The notes below the pieces were generated by a model. The model was not told the DNA's origin and searched no databases. It saw only the letters and a list, made by a program, of their open reading frames with translations. A DNA stretch of 64,000 nt from an uncultured Azohydromonas sp. GTDB lineage: Bacteria; Pseudomonadota; Gammaproteobacteria; Burkholderiales; Burkholderiaceae_C. The stretch lies in assembly GCF_937926365.1 (NCBI RefSeq), contig NZ_CALAOH010000209.1, forward strand, positions 1 through 64,000, written 5' to 3'. The position numbers and the translations under genes are program-made. Shown here one piece after another: positions 34,449-42,045 of this stretch; position 1 is the stretch's first letter, and each line of letters opens with the position of its first letter.

Positions 34449-35078
34449 TCAGCCCCCCAGCCGCCGCACGAAGTCGTCGATGCTGTTGTTCAGATCGTCC
34501 TCGCCCAGCAACTGCCCTTGCGGCGTGAAGCGGTCCACCACCTCGGGCAGCAATTCGGACAGGCCCAGCCGCGCCTCGTCCTCGCTCACGCCCGCCTCGC
34601 TGGCGATCTCGGCCAGCTGCTGCTGGTCGAACACCTGCGACAGCGCCTCCGGCGGCAGCGGCTCGTTGGCTCCCGTGCCAACCCAGGACTGCACCTGCTG
34701 GCCATAGCCCTGCTGGCTCAACTGGCCCAGCAGCGCAGCCAAGCCGCCCAGGCCCGCCAGTCCACCGAGACCTCCCAGGCCGCCCAGGCCGCCGCCTGAA
34801 GCGCCTCTTCCGGCCAGCCCGCCCAGCAGCTCGCCGAGGCCACCCAAGCCGCCGCCCAGGCCGCCACCCAGGCCGGGCGTCGAACCTCCACGGCGCCGGT
34901 TGGCCAGTAGGTTCAGCACGATGGGCAGCAGCGCCATCAGCACCTGCGTGCTGACGCGTCCGCCCGGGGCCTGCCCCATGGGCACGCCGCCCCCTTGGTT
35001 CCTCCCGCCCGGTCCGCCAAGTCCGCCCAAGCCCCCCTGTCCGGCGAGTCCGCCCAGGATCTGGTCCAGCAAGCCCAT
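34449..35078 (-). CDS. YidB-like DUF937 protein with Gly-Leu-rich centre
   Basis: 209 residues from ATG 35078. N-terminus MGLLDQILGGL and central LPIVLNLLANRR, followed by an extended GGLGGLGG-type repeat (about 78-118), then a C-terminal domain with QSWVGTGANEPLPPEALSQV, FDQQQLAEIASEAG and LSELLPEVVDRFTPQG, the hallmark of the YidB/DUF937 family. Function of the family is unknown. The repeat is mirrored by tandem hexamers in the DNA, prone to length change. Confidence 0.9.
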   Translation of the reverse strand: MGLLDQILGGLAGQGGLGGLGGPGGRNQGGGVPMGQAPGGRVSTQVLMALLPIVLNLLANRRRGGSTPGLGGGLGGGLGGLGELLGGLAGRGASGGGLGGLGGLGGLAGLGGLAALLGQLSQQGYGQQVQSWVGTGANEPLPPEALSQVFDQQQLAEIASEAGVSEDEARLGLSELLPEVVDRFTPQGQLLGEDDLNNSIDDFVRRLGG

Positions 35079-35392
35079 GATTGCGCTCCTGTGTTGCATT
35101 GATAGAACCCCAACACTAGCACCCCCTGTGCCGCCCGCTCCCAGCGTGCAACGCCGTGCCACCCGCAATTCATGCGCGGCACGAATTTCCAGCGCAAAAA
35201 ATCAGATAAGAAACCCGCTTGATCCCGCTCATACCCGTATGCGAATCCGTTCGTTCGGGAATTCCCCTGGTCTACCTAGCATCACCCCATCCAATTTCCA
35301 GGAGGGGAACAGCCCGGCCGGTTCGGGAACCCAGGAGCTTCCATCATCGAGCTCCCGGGACGAATTTCGAACCCGCCGCGCTGCAAATCGAC
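35079..35392. other. Divergent promoter region of the organosulfur operon
   Basis: 314 nt between the YidB-like gene and the SfnB-like gene. Less GC-rich than flanks. CATAC-CC-GTATG at 35230-35241 is a short perfect dyad about 150 nt before the start and sits within a plausible promoter zone; TTGATC precedes it by a few nt. AGGAGG at 35301 is too far from the start to be its ribosome site. Confidence 0.45.
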
Positions 35393-36619
35393 ATGAGCGA
35401 ACTGACCATAGCCCACCCCAAGGCAAGTGCACGTGAGGAATCATCCCTTGGCGTGCCCGAATTGAAAAACCGCGCCACCGCGCTGCTGCCCGAATTGCGC
35501 CAGGGGGCGGAAGAAAGGGAGTTGCGGCGCCAGCTGCCGCATGAGCAGATTCGCCGCATCGGCAGCGAGCGGCTGCTGACCTGGCGCATTCCCAGGACTT
35601 ACGGTGGCCCGGGCGCGTCGGTGCGCGAGACGGTGCAATTCGTCATCGACGTGGCGGCCGTGGATTCCAACATCGCCCAGGCGCTGCGGCCGAGTTTCCT
35701 GTTTGTCGAGGGCTTGCTGGCGAATGGGGACGAAACGCTGCGCCGGCGCTGGCTGCCGCGCTATTTGCGCGGCGACGTGTTCGGCAATGCCGGCTGGGAA
35801 ATCGGCGGGGCCAATGGCGCCATCAGTGCGCGCATCGTGCGCGACGGCGAGCGTTATCGCGCCACCGGCAGCAAGTACTACAGCACCGGCAGCCTGTATG
35901 CGGACTGGATCAGCGCCGCGGCGCTGGATGAAAACGGGCACGAAGTGAGATTCATGTTGCCCGTGCACCGCAGGGGCCTGGAGTTGATTGACGATTTCGA
36001 CGCCATGGGCCAGCGCCTCACGGCCAGCGGCACCACCCATCTCGTGGACGTGGAGGTATTGCCGGAAGAAATCATCCCCTCGCCGCTGCAACTCGAGGGC
36101 CAGAGCCGGCGCAGCATCGTGACGCCCTTTGCCCAGCTTTTCCTGGCCGCGGTAGAGGCCGGGGTGGCGCGCAATGCGCTGGCGGACGCGGTGAATTTCG
36201 CGCGCCACCATGCGCGGCCCATCAAGCACAGCTCGGCCAGCCGCTCGGTGGACGACCCCTACGTGGAATTCAGCGTGGGCGAGATCTCGGCCCAGGCTTA
36301 TGCGGCCGAAGCCGTGGTATTGCGCGCGGCAGAGCGGATCGACGCGGCCTGGGTCGAAGGGCTGACGGAGGAATCCATCGCCGCCGCGGCCATCGAGGTG
36401 GCACAGGCTCAATATGTGGCCGCCGCCGCGGCACTGAAAGCCGCCGAATTGATATTCGACGTGGGCGGCGCCTCCACCACGGCCCGCAAGCACAACCTCG
36501 ACCGCCATAGGCGCAATGCCCGCACGGTAGCGAACCACAACCCGCGGCAATGGAAAGCCGCCGCCGTGGGCGCGTGGCACCTCAAGGGCACGCCGCCACC
36601 GCTGTCGGGACTGTTCTGA
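35393..36619 (+). CDS. SfnB/DszC-like flavin-dependent monooxygenase (acyl-CoA dehydrogenase fold)
   Basis: 408 residues from ATG 35393. Acyl-CoA-dehydrogenase fold, but of the SfnB/DszC branch that uses reduced flavin and O2 on organosulfur compounds: PRTYGGPGASVRETVQFVID near the N-terminus, GNAGWEIGGANGAISARI and RATGSKYYSTGSLYADWI (flavin region), FDVGGASTTARKHNLDRHRR and NARTVANHNPRQWK at the end, the conserved C-terminal signature of the branch. No flavin reductase gene is nearby. First gene of a run to 42027. Codon use looks softer than neighbours (more GAA, AAT, TTG). Confidence 0.88.
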   Translation: MSELTIAHPKASAREESSLGVPELKNRATALLPELRQGAEERELRRQLPHEQIRRIGSERLLTWRIPRTYGGPGASVRETVQFVIDVAAVDSNIAQALRPSFLFVEGLLANGDETLRRRWLPRYLRGDVFGNAGWEIGGANGAISARIVRDGERYRATGSKYYSTGSLYADWISAAALDENGHEVRFMLPVHRRGLELIDDFDAMGQRLTASGTTHLVDVEVLPEEIIPSPLQLEGQSRRSIVTPFAQLFLAAVEAGVARNALADAVNFARHHARPIKHSSASRSVDDPYVEFSVGEISAQAYAAEAVVLRAAERIDAAWVEGLTEESIAAAAIEVAQAQYVAAAAALKAAELIFDVGGASTTARKHNLDRHRRNARTVANHNPRQWKAAAVGAWHLKGTPPPLSGLF

Positions 36620-36689
36620 TTTCCTGGCGCCACCCCTAGCCGCGCCGCGCGCGGCGGCGCCATCTTTATCTGCTCCGCATCACACCACC

Positions 36690-37973
36690 ATGCCCCACGC
36701 CGACGTGACGCTGCGCCATTCCTCGGACGAGGCCCTTGCCGCCTACGCCGATGAATTGGCCGCGGAAATCGCCAAGACCGCGCGTTTCTATGACGATGCC
36801 GGCGATTTTCCTTCCGAACATTTCGACCTGCTGCGCGATCGCGGCGCCCTGAAACTCACCATTCCCAAGGAATTGGGTGGCCGCGGCTTGTCGCTGTACG
36901 AGTTTCTGCTGTTCCAGGAACGGTTGGCTCAGGGCAGCGCCTCCACCGCGCTGTCGCTGGGCTGGCACCTGATGGCTTTTGCCTACCTGAGTTTCGACCT
37001 GCACTGGCCACGGCCGGCATTCGAAAAACTGTGCCGCGGCGTGGTGCGGGACGGCGACCTGGTCAACATATTGGTCACCGAGCGCGACGCGGGCAACCTG
37101 CTGCGCGGCGGCCAAGCTTCCACCACCGCGCGCCGCACGGCGCAGGGCTATGTGATCAACGGCCGCAAGGCTTTCTGCTCGGCAGCACCCGCACTCAAGC
37201 AAATGATCATTTACGCCTGGGTCGAGGAGGAAGGCCGCATGGCGGAATTCCTGGTGCCTCGCTCGGACCGGGTGCGCGTGATCCGCAACTGGAACAGCCT
37301 GGGCATGCGCAGCACCGGCAGCGACGATATGGAGTTCGACGAGGTGCTGGTACCGCACGAGGCGCGCCTGGGCGACGTGGTGAAAGGGCAGCCCAGCAGT
37401 TTCACCACCGGCAGCCGGGTATTCGGGCTGCAGATCGCGGCGGTGTATCTCGGCATCGCGACATCGGCCCGGAATTTCATCCTCGATTTCGCCAACCGGC
37501 AGCACAGCGCCAGCCTGGGCGGCAGCATCCTGGAGGCGCCGCAGGTGCAGCAGAAGATCGGTGAAATCGAGCTGCTGCTGGCCTCGTCCAAGACCCAGCT
37601 TTACGGGCTGGCCGCGCATTGGGAGCGCCACGACGCGCTGAAACACCGGCTCCACAACGAGGTGTGGGCCACCAAATACACCGTGACCAACAACGCGGTG
37701 CGCGTGGTGGAACTGGCCATGAGCATTGCCGGCGGGCACGGCCTGTCGCGCGATTTGCCGCTGGAGCGGCATTTCCGCGACGTGCTGTGCGGGCTGCACA
37801 ACCCGCCGCAGAACGACATGGTGATTTCCACGCTCGCGCAGTCGGCCGTCCAGGCACAGCGCGGGCGGCGCGAAGCCGGGTATTCGCCACGCCCGGCGGC
37901 AAGCGCGGCCCATTCAACGCCCGCTCCTGAAATTCCCAGGCCGACCCGCGTGGCGGAAGCCGCCGCGCACTGA
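36690..37973 (+). CDS. Second acyl-CoA-dehydrogenase-fold flavoprotein of the sulfur operon
   Basis: 427 residues. Acyl-CoA-dehydrogenase fold: IPKELGGRGLSLYEFLLFQE, LVTERDAGNLLRGGQAST, GYVINGRKAFCSAAPALKQM, RVIRNWNSLGMRSTGSDDMEF, and SIAGGHGLSRDLPLERHFRD at the C-terminus. Could be a true dehydrogenase or another reduced-flavin oxygenase; the missing canonical E-x-x-Y catalysis region cannot be judged by eye. Starts 70 nt after the SfnB-like gene, 34 nt before the luciferase-like monooxygenase. Same softer codon use as its upstream neighbour. Confidence 0.88.
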   Translation: MPHADVTLRHSSDEALAAYADELAAEIAKTARFYDDAGDFPSEHFDLLRDRGALKLTIPKELGGRGLSLYEFLLFQERLAQGSASTALSLGWHLMAFAYLSFDLHWPRPAFEKLCRGVVRDGDLVNILVTERDAGNLLRGGQASTTARRTAQGYVINGRKAFCSAAPALKQMIIYAWVEEEGRMAEFLVPRSDRVRVIRNWNSLGMRSTGSDDMEFDEVLVPHEARLGDVVKGQPSSFTTGSRVFGLQIAAVYLGIATSARNFILDFANRQHSASLGGSILEAPQVQQKIGEIELLLASSKTQLYGLAAHWERHDALKHRLHNEVWATKYTVTNNAVRVVELAMSIAGGHGLSRDLPLERHFRDVLCGLHNPPQNDMVISTLAQSAVQAQRGRREAGYSPRPAASAAHSTPAPEIPRPTRVAEAAAH

Positions 37974-38007
37974 GTTCCGATTTTTCTTTTCTCACCCACG
38001 GATCGCC

Positions 38008-39366
38008 ATGGCCCGCAAGCACATCGTCCTCAACGCGTTCAATGAAAACTGCGTGGGGCACATCAACCACGGCCTGTGGACGCACCCGCGCGACCGCAGC
38101 ACCGAATACAACACGATCGAGTACTGGACCGACCTGGCCTGCACGCTGGAGCGCGGCCTGTTCGACGGGCTGTTCATTGCCGACATCCTGGGCGTCTACG
38201 ACGTCTACAACGGCGGCCTGGACCTGACGCTGCGCGAGGCGGTGCAATTGCCCATCAACGACCCGACGCTGCTGGTGTCGGCCATGGCGGCAGCCACCAC
38301 GCACCTGGGCTTCGGCGTCACGGTCAACGCGCTGTCGGAACATCCGTACCTGCTGGCGCGGCGCTTCTCCACGCTGGACCACCTCACGCGCGGACGCTTC
38401 GGCTGGAACATCGTCACCGGCTACCTGGACAGCGCGGCACGCGCCATCGGGCTGGACAACCAGCTGCTGCACGACGAGCGCTACGACCGCGCCGACGAGT
38501 GCCTGGAAGTGCTCTACAAGCTGCTGGAAGGCAGTTGGGAGGACGGCGCGGTGCGCCGCGACCGGGAGCACCGCGTCTTCGCCGACCCGGCGCGGGTGCA
38601 CGCGGTGCGGCACCACGGCCGCTTCTATGACGTGGAGGGCGTGCACCTGAGCGAGCCCTCGCCGCAGCGCACGCCGGTGCTGTACCAGGCCGGCACCTCG
38701 GGGCGCGGGCAGCGCTTCGCGGCGCGGCACGCCGAAGCCGTCTTCGTCGGCGGCATCCACAAGCCGGCCGTGCGCGAGACGGTGCAGTCGCTGCGCGCGG
38801 CGGCGGCGCAGGCCGGGCGGCGGCCGGAGGACGTGAAGATCGTGCTGGGCGTGAGCGTGGTGCCCGGCGCCACCGCCGCCGAGGCGCACGACAAGCACGC
38901 GGAGTACGTGCGCTACGCCAACCCCGAGGCGGGCCTGGCGCACTTCGCCTCCAGCGTGGGCGTGGACCTGGCGCGCTACGGGCTGGACGACCCCATCCAG
39001 CTGGACACCACCAATGCCATCCAGTCCGCCGCGAAGGCGATACAGCAGCTCGGCGGCACGCGGCGCAAGCTGCTGGAGCACTTCGAGCTCGGCGGCCGCT
39101 ACCCGGCCATCGTGGGCGACGCCGCGCAGGTGGCCGACGAGCTGCAGGGCTGGGTGGAAGAGACCGGCATCGACGGCTTCAACCTCACCCGCACGGTGGT
39201 GCCCGAGAGCTTCGAGGACTTCGTGGACCTCGTGGTGCCCGAACTGCAGAACCGGGGCCTGCACAAGAGCGCCTACGCCCCGGGCAGCCTGCGCCACAAG
39301 CTCTTCGGCGAGGGCGACCGCCTGCCCGAACGCCACGCCGCGGCGCAGTTCCGGCGGCTGCGCTGA
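38008..39366 (+). CDS. Luciferase-like monooxygenase, NtaA/SnaA/DszA family
   Basis: 452 residues, the usual length for this family. Typical start (MARKHIVLNAFNENCVGHIN), FIADILGVYDVYNGG, SEHPYLLARRFSTLDHLTRG, and the RFGWNIVTGYLDSAARAIG segment that marks the family. Uses FMNH2 from a separate reductase and O2 to attack sulfones, nitrilotriacetate or similar. The sulfur-type neighbours favour an organosulfur substrate (DszA/SfnG-like), which is inference. Confidence 0.92.
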   Translation: MARKHIVLNAFNENCVGHINHGLWTHPRDRSTEYNTIEYWTDLACTLERGLFDGLFIADILGVYDVYNGGLDLTLREAVQLPINDPTLLVSAMAAATTHLGFGVTVNALSEHPYLLARRFSTLDHLTRGRFGWNIVTGYLDSAARAIGLDNQLLHDERYDRADECLEVLYKLLEGSWEDGAVRRDREHRVFADPARVHAVRHHGRFYDVEGVHLSEPSPQRTPVLYQAGTSGRGQRFAARHAEAVFVGGIHKPAVRETVQSLRAAAAQAGRRPEDVKIVLGVSVVPGATAAEAHDKHAEYVRYANPEAGLAHFASSVGVDLARYGLDDPIQLDTTNAIQSAAKAIQQLGGTRRKLLEHFELGGRYPAIVGDAAQVADELQGWVEETGIDGFNLTRTVVPESFEDFVDLVVPELQNRGLHKSAYAPGSLRHKLFGEGDRLPERHAAAQFRRLR

Positions 39367-39405
39367 GCCCCTTTCCCTCTTCCCACAAGAAACACACCCA
39401 TCACC

Positions 39406-40215
39406 ATGAAACCCACCCGACTGCTCACCACCTTCCTCGCCAGCTTCCTCGTCTGGGGCGCCGCGCAGGCGCAGACGCTCAAGGTCGGCGCCTCGGCCGG
39501 CGTGCACGCCGACACCATGGAGGCCGCCGCGCGCGAGGCGCGCAAGCAGGGCCTGGACGTGAAGGTGATCGAGTTCACCGACTGGACCACGCCCAACACC
39601 GCGCTGCAGGCCGGCGACCTGGACATCAACTACTTCCAGCACCAGGCCTTCCTGGACAACGCCATCAAGGAGCGCGGCTACAAGTTCGCCGTGGCCGGCA
39701 TCGGCGTGCTGCCCAACATCGGCCTGTTCTCCTACCGCATCAAGAAGTTCGAGGAGCTCAAGGACGGCGCCCGGGTGGCCGTCGCCAGCGACCCGGTGAA
39801 CCAGGGGCGCGGCCTGGCGCTGCTGGAGAAGGCCGGCCTCATCAAGCTCAAGGACGGCGTGGGCGTGCGCGGCACGGTCAACGACATCGTGTCCAACCCG
39901 AAGAAGCTCAAGTTCGCCGAGGTGGAAGGCCCGCAGCTCGTGCGCGCCATCGACGACGTGGACCTGGCGCAAGGCATCCCCGCGCACTTCGTCAGCGCCG
40001 GCAAGCCGCAGGTCGCCACCGCCGGGCTGCTCTACACCGGCGTGTCGGACGTCTACTTCGCCATCCGCTTCGTGACCCGGCAGGACAACGTGAACGACCC
40101 GCGCGTCAGGAAGTTCGTGAAGATCTTCCAGGAGTCCAAGGCCGTGCGCGACGAGGTGCATAAGCTCTTCGGCGGCGAGGCCAAGCTCTACTCCCTGCCC
40201 TGGCTGCACCAGTGA
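39406..40215 (+). CDS. MetQ/NlpA-family ABC transporter substrate-binding protein
   Basis: 269 residues. Signal peptide about 1-22 with cleavage after AQA (no lipobox Cys, so soluble periplasmic rather than the usual lipoprotein). NlpA features: LKVGASAGVHADTMEAAARE, FTDWTTPNTALQAGDLDINY, FQHQAFLDN, SYRIKKFEELKDGARVAV. Members bind methionine or related sulfur compounds. Overlaps or abuts metN-like gene. Given the monooxygenase neighbours, a sulfonate- or sulfone-type ligand is as likely as methionine. Confidence 0.93.
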   Translation: MKPTRLLTTFLASFLVWGAAQAQTLKVGASAGVHADTMEAAAREARKQGLDVKVIEFTDWTTPNTALQAGDLDINYFQHQAFLDNAIKERGYKFAVAGIGVLPNIGLFSYRIKKFEELKDGARVAVASDPVNQGRGLALLEKAGLIKLKDGVGVRGTVNDIVSNPKKLKFAEVEGPQLVRAIDDVDLAQGIPAHFVSAGKPQVATAGLLYTGVSDVYFAIRFVTRQDNVNDPRVRKFVKIFQESKAVRDEVHKLFGGEAKLYSLPWLHQ

Positions 40216-40223
40216 GCCGCGCC

Positions 40224-41393
40224 ATGTCAGCCACGCCGTGGGCCATCGCGCCCAGGACTTCCTTCGTGCCGGCGCGGACGCCGGGCCCTCCGGATGCGCC
40301 CTCAACCAGCGCGGACACCCCGGCGGACACGCCGCGGCGCCCGGCAGGCGGCTCGGTGCGCTTCGAGCAGGTGGGCAAGACCTACCGCGCCTGCGCCGGC
40401 CCGGTGCAGGCGCTGGAGGGCATCAGCCTGGACATCCGCGCCGGCAGCATCTTCGGGATCATCGGCCGCAGCGGCGCGGGCAAGTCCAGCCTGCTGCGCA
40501 CCATCAACCGGCTGGAGCGGCCCAGCAGCGGGCGCGTGCTGGTGGACGGGCAGGACCTCGCCACGCTGGACGAGGACGGCCTGGTGCAGCTGCGCCGCCG
40601 GGTCGGGATGATCTTCCAGCATTTCAATCTGCTCTCGGCCAAGACGGTGTTCGAGAACGTCGCGCTGCCGCTGCGCGTGGCCGGGGCCAAGCCGCAAGCC
40701 ATCCGCGAGCGCGTCAGCGAGCTGCTGGCGCTGGTGGGCCTGCAGGGCAAGCATGACGCGTATCCCGGCCGGCTCTCGGGCGGGCAGAAGCAGCGCGTGG
40801 GCATCGCGCGCGCGCTGGTGCACCACCCGGAGATCCTGCTGTGCGACGAGGCCACCTCGGCGCTGGACCCGGAGACCACGCAGTCCATCCTGGCGCTGCT
40901 GCGCGACATCAACCGCCAGCTGGGCCTGACCATCGTGCTGATCACGCACGAGATGGGTGTGATCCGCGAGATCTGCGACGAGGTGCTGGTGCTGGAGAAG
41001 GGCCGCATCGCCGAGACCGGGCCGGTGTGGAAGGTGTTCGGCGCGCCCGCGCACGACGCCACGCGCGCACTGCTGCGTCCGCTGGAACAGTCGCTGCCGC
41101 GGGAGCTGCAGCAGCGGCTGCTGGCGCAACCGCCGGCCGATCGGCCTTCAAGGCGCGTGCTGGAGCTGGTCTACACGGGCGAAGGCGGCATCGAGCCCGA
41201 CCTGGCGCGGCTGGCCGCCGCGCTGGGCGGACCGGTGCAGCTGCTGCACGGCGGCGTGGACCGCATCCAGGGCCACAGCCACGGGCGGCTGGTGATCGCC
41301 GCCGCCAACGCACAACCCCTTGCCGCGGAGCTGGAAGCGCTGCGGCTGTGCCATCACGCCAGGGAGCTGGGCCATGTCGCCGATCATGATTGA
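40224..41393 (+). CDS. metN: MetN-type ABC transporter ATPase
   Basis: About 389 residues from ATG 40224; GTG 40212 overlapping the metQ-like stop by 3 nt is an alternative start. A ~45-residue Pro/Thr-rich N-terminal extension precedes the ATPase. Walker A GRSGAGKSS, Q-loop region FQHFNLLSAKTV, signature LSGGQKQRV, Walker B ILLCDEATSALDPETT, and a C-terminal NIL/ACT-like regulatory domain (VLELVYTGEGGIEPDLARLA) that binds methionine and inhibits transport in E. coli MetN. Energises import with the MetI-type permease. Confidence 0.94.
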   Translation: MSATPWAIAPRTSFVPARTPGPPDAPSTSADTPADTPRRPAGGSVRFEQVGKTYRACAGPVQALEGISLDIRAGSIFGIIGRSGAGKSSLLRTINRLERPSSGRVLVDGQDLATLDEDGLVQLRRRVGMIFQHFNLLSAKTVFENVALPLRVAGAKPQAIRERVSELLALVGLQGKHDAYPGRLSGGQKQRVGIARALVHHPEILLCDEATSALDPETTQSILALLRDINRQLGLTIVLITHEMGVIREICDEVLVLEKGRIAETGPVWKVFGAPAHDATRALLRPLEQSLPRELQQRLLAQPPADRPSRRVLELVYTGEGGIEPDLARLAAALGGPVQLLHGGVDRIQGHSHGRLVIAAANAQPLAAELEALRLCHHARELGHVADHD

Positions 41394-42027
41394 CCGCCTC
41401 ATCGAGGCGCTGCTGGACACGGTGCTGATGGTGGGCACCTCGGCGCTGATCGCGCTGCTGGCGGGCATCCCGCTGGCGGTGCTGCTGGTGCTCACGGCGC
41501 CGGGCGGCGTGCTGCCGTGGCCGCGCTTCAACCGGGTGGCGGGCGCCATCGTCAACGCCTTTCGCGCCACGCCCTTCATCGTGCTGCTGGTGGCGCTGAT
41601 CCCGCTGACGCGGCTGATCACGGGCACGACCATCGGCATCTGGGCCGCGGTGGTGCCGCTGTCCATCAGCGCCACGCCCTTCTTCGCGCGCATTGCCGAG
41701 GTGAGCCTGCGCGAGGTGGACGCCGGGCTGATCGAGGCGGCGCAGGCCATGGGCTGCCGTCGCCGGCACATCGTGTGGCACGTGCTGCTGCCCGAGGCGC
41801 TGCCGGGCATCGTGGGCGGCTTCACGATCACGGTGGTGTCGATGATCGGCGCCTCGGCCATGGCCGGCGCGGTGGGCGCCGGCGGCCTGGGCGACCTCGC
41901 CATCCGCTACGGCTACCAGCGCTTCGACACCACGGTGATGGCCGTCGTCATCGTCGTGCTGGTGGCGCTGGTGAGCCTGGTGCAGTTCACGGGCGACTTC
42001 TGGGTGCGGCGGTTGAAGGGGCGCTGA
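41374..42027 (+). CDS. metI: MetI-type ABC transporter permease
   Basis: 217 residues from ATG 41374, starting 20 nt inside the metN-like gene. Five membrane segments and the permease coupling motif EAAQAMGCRRRHIVWHVLLP (E-A-A-x3-G-x9-L-P). NAFRATPFIVLLVALIPLTR and GAVGAGGLGDLAIRYGYQRF are typical MetI stretches. Completes the importer of the organosulfur operon; converges on the hybrid kinase with 18 nt between stops. Confidence 0.95.
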   Translation: MSPIMIDRLIEALLDTVLMVGTSALIALLAGIPLAVLLVLTAPGGVLPWPRFNRVAGAIVNAFRATPFIVLLVALIPLTRLITGTTIGIWAAVVPLSISATPFFARIAEVSLREVDAGLIEAAQAMGCRRRHIVWHVLLPEALPGIVGGFTITVVSMIGASAMAGAVGAGGLGDLAIRYGYQRFDTTVMAVVIVVLVALVSLVQFTGDFWVRRLKGR

Positions 42028-42045
42028 GGCCCGCCCACCCGAGGG

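Noticed and set aside
35281..35392. Sigma-54 promoter before the SfnB-like gene
   Set aside because: No TGGCAC-N5-TTGCA pattern seen; SfnR-type control cannot be claimed.
36690..37973. Calling this a fatty-acid acyl-CoA dehydrogenase
   Set aside because: Its place between organosulfur oxygenases makes a reduced-flavin oxygenase role at least as likely; left as fold-level call.
37477..40305. 942-codon open frame on the minus strand
   Set aside because: Antisense to three clear genes; composition is typical of high-GC shadow frames (Ala/Gly/Arg/His runs).
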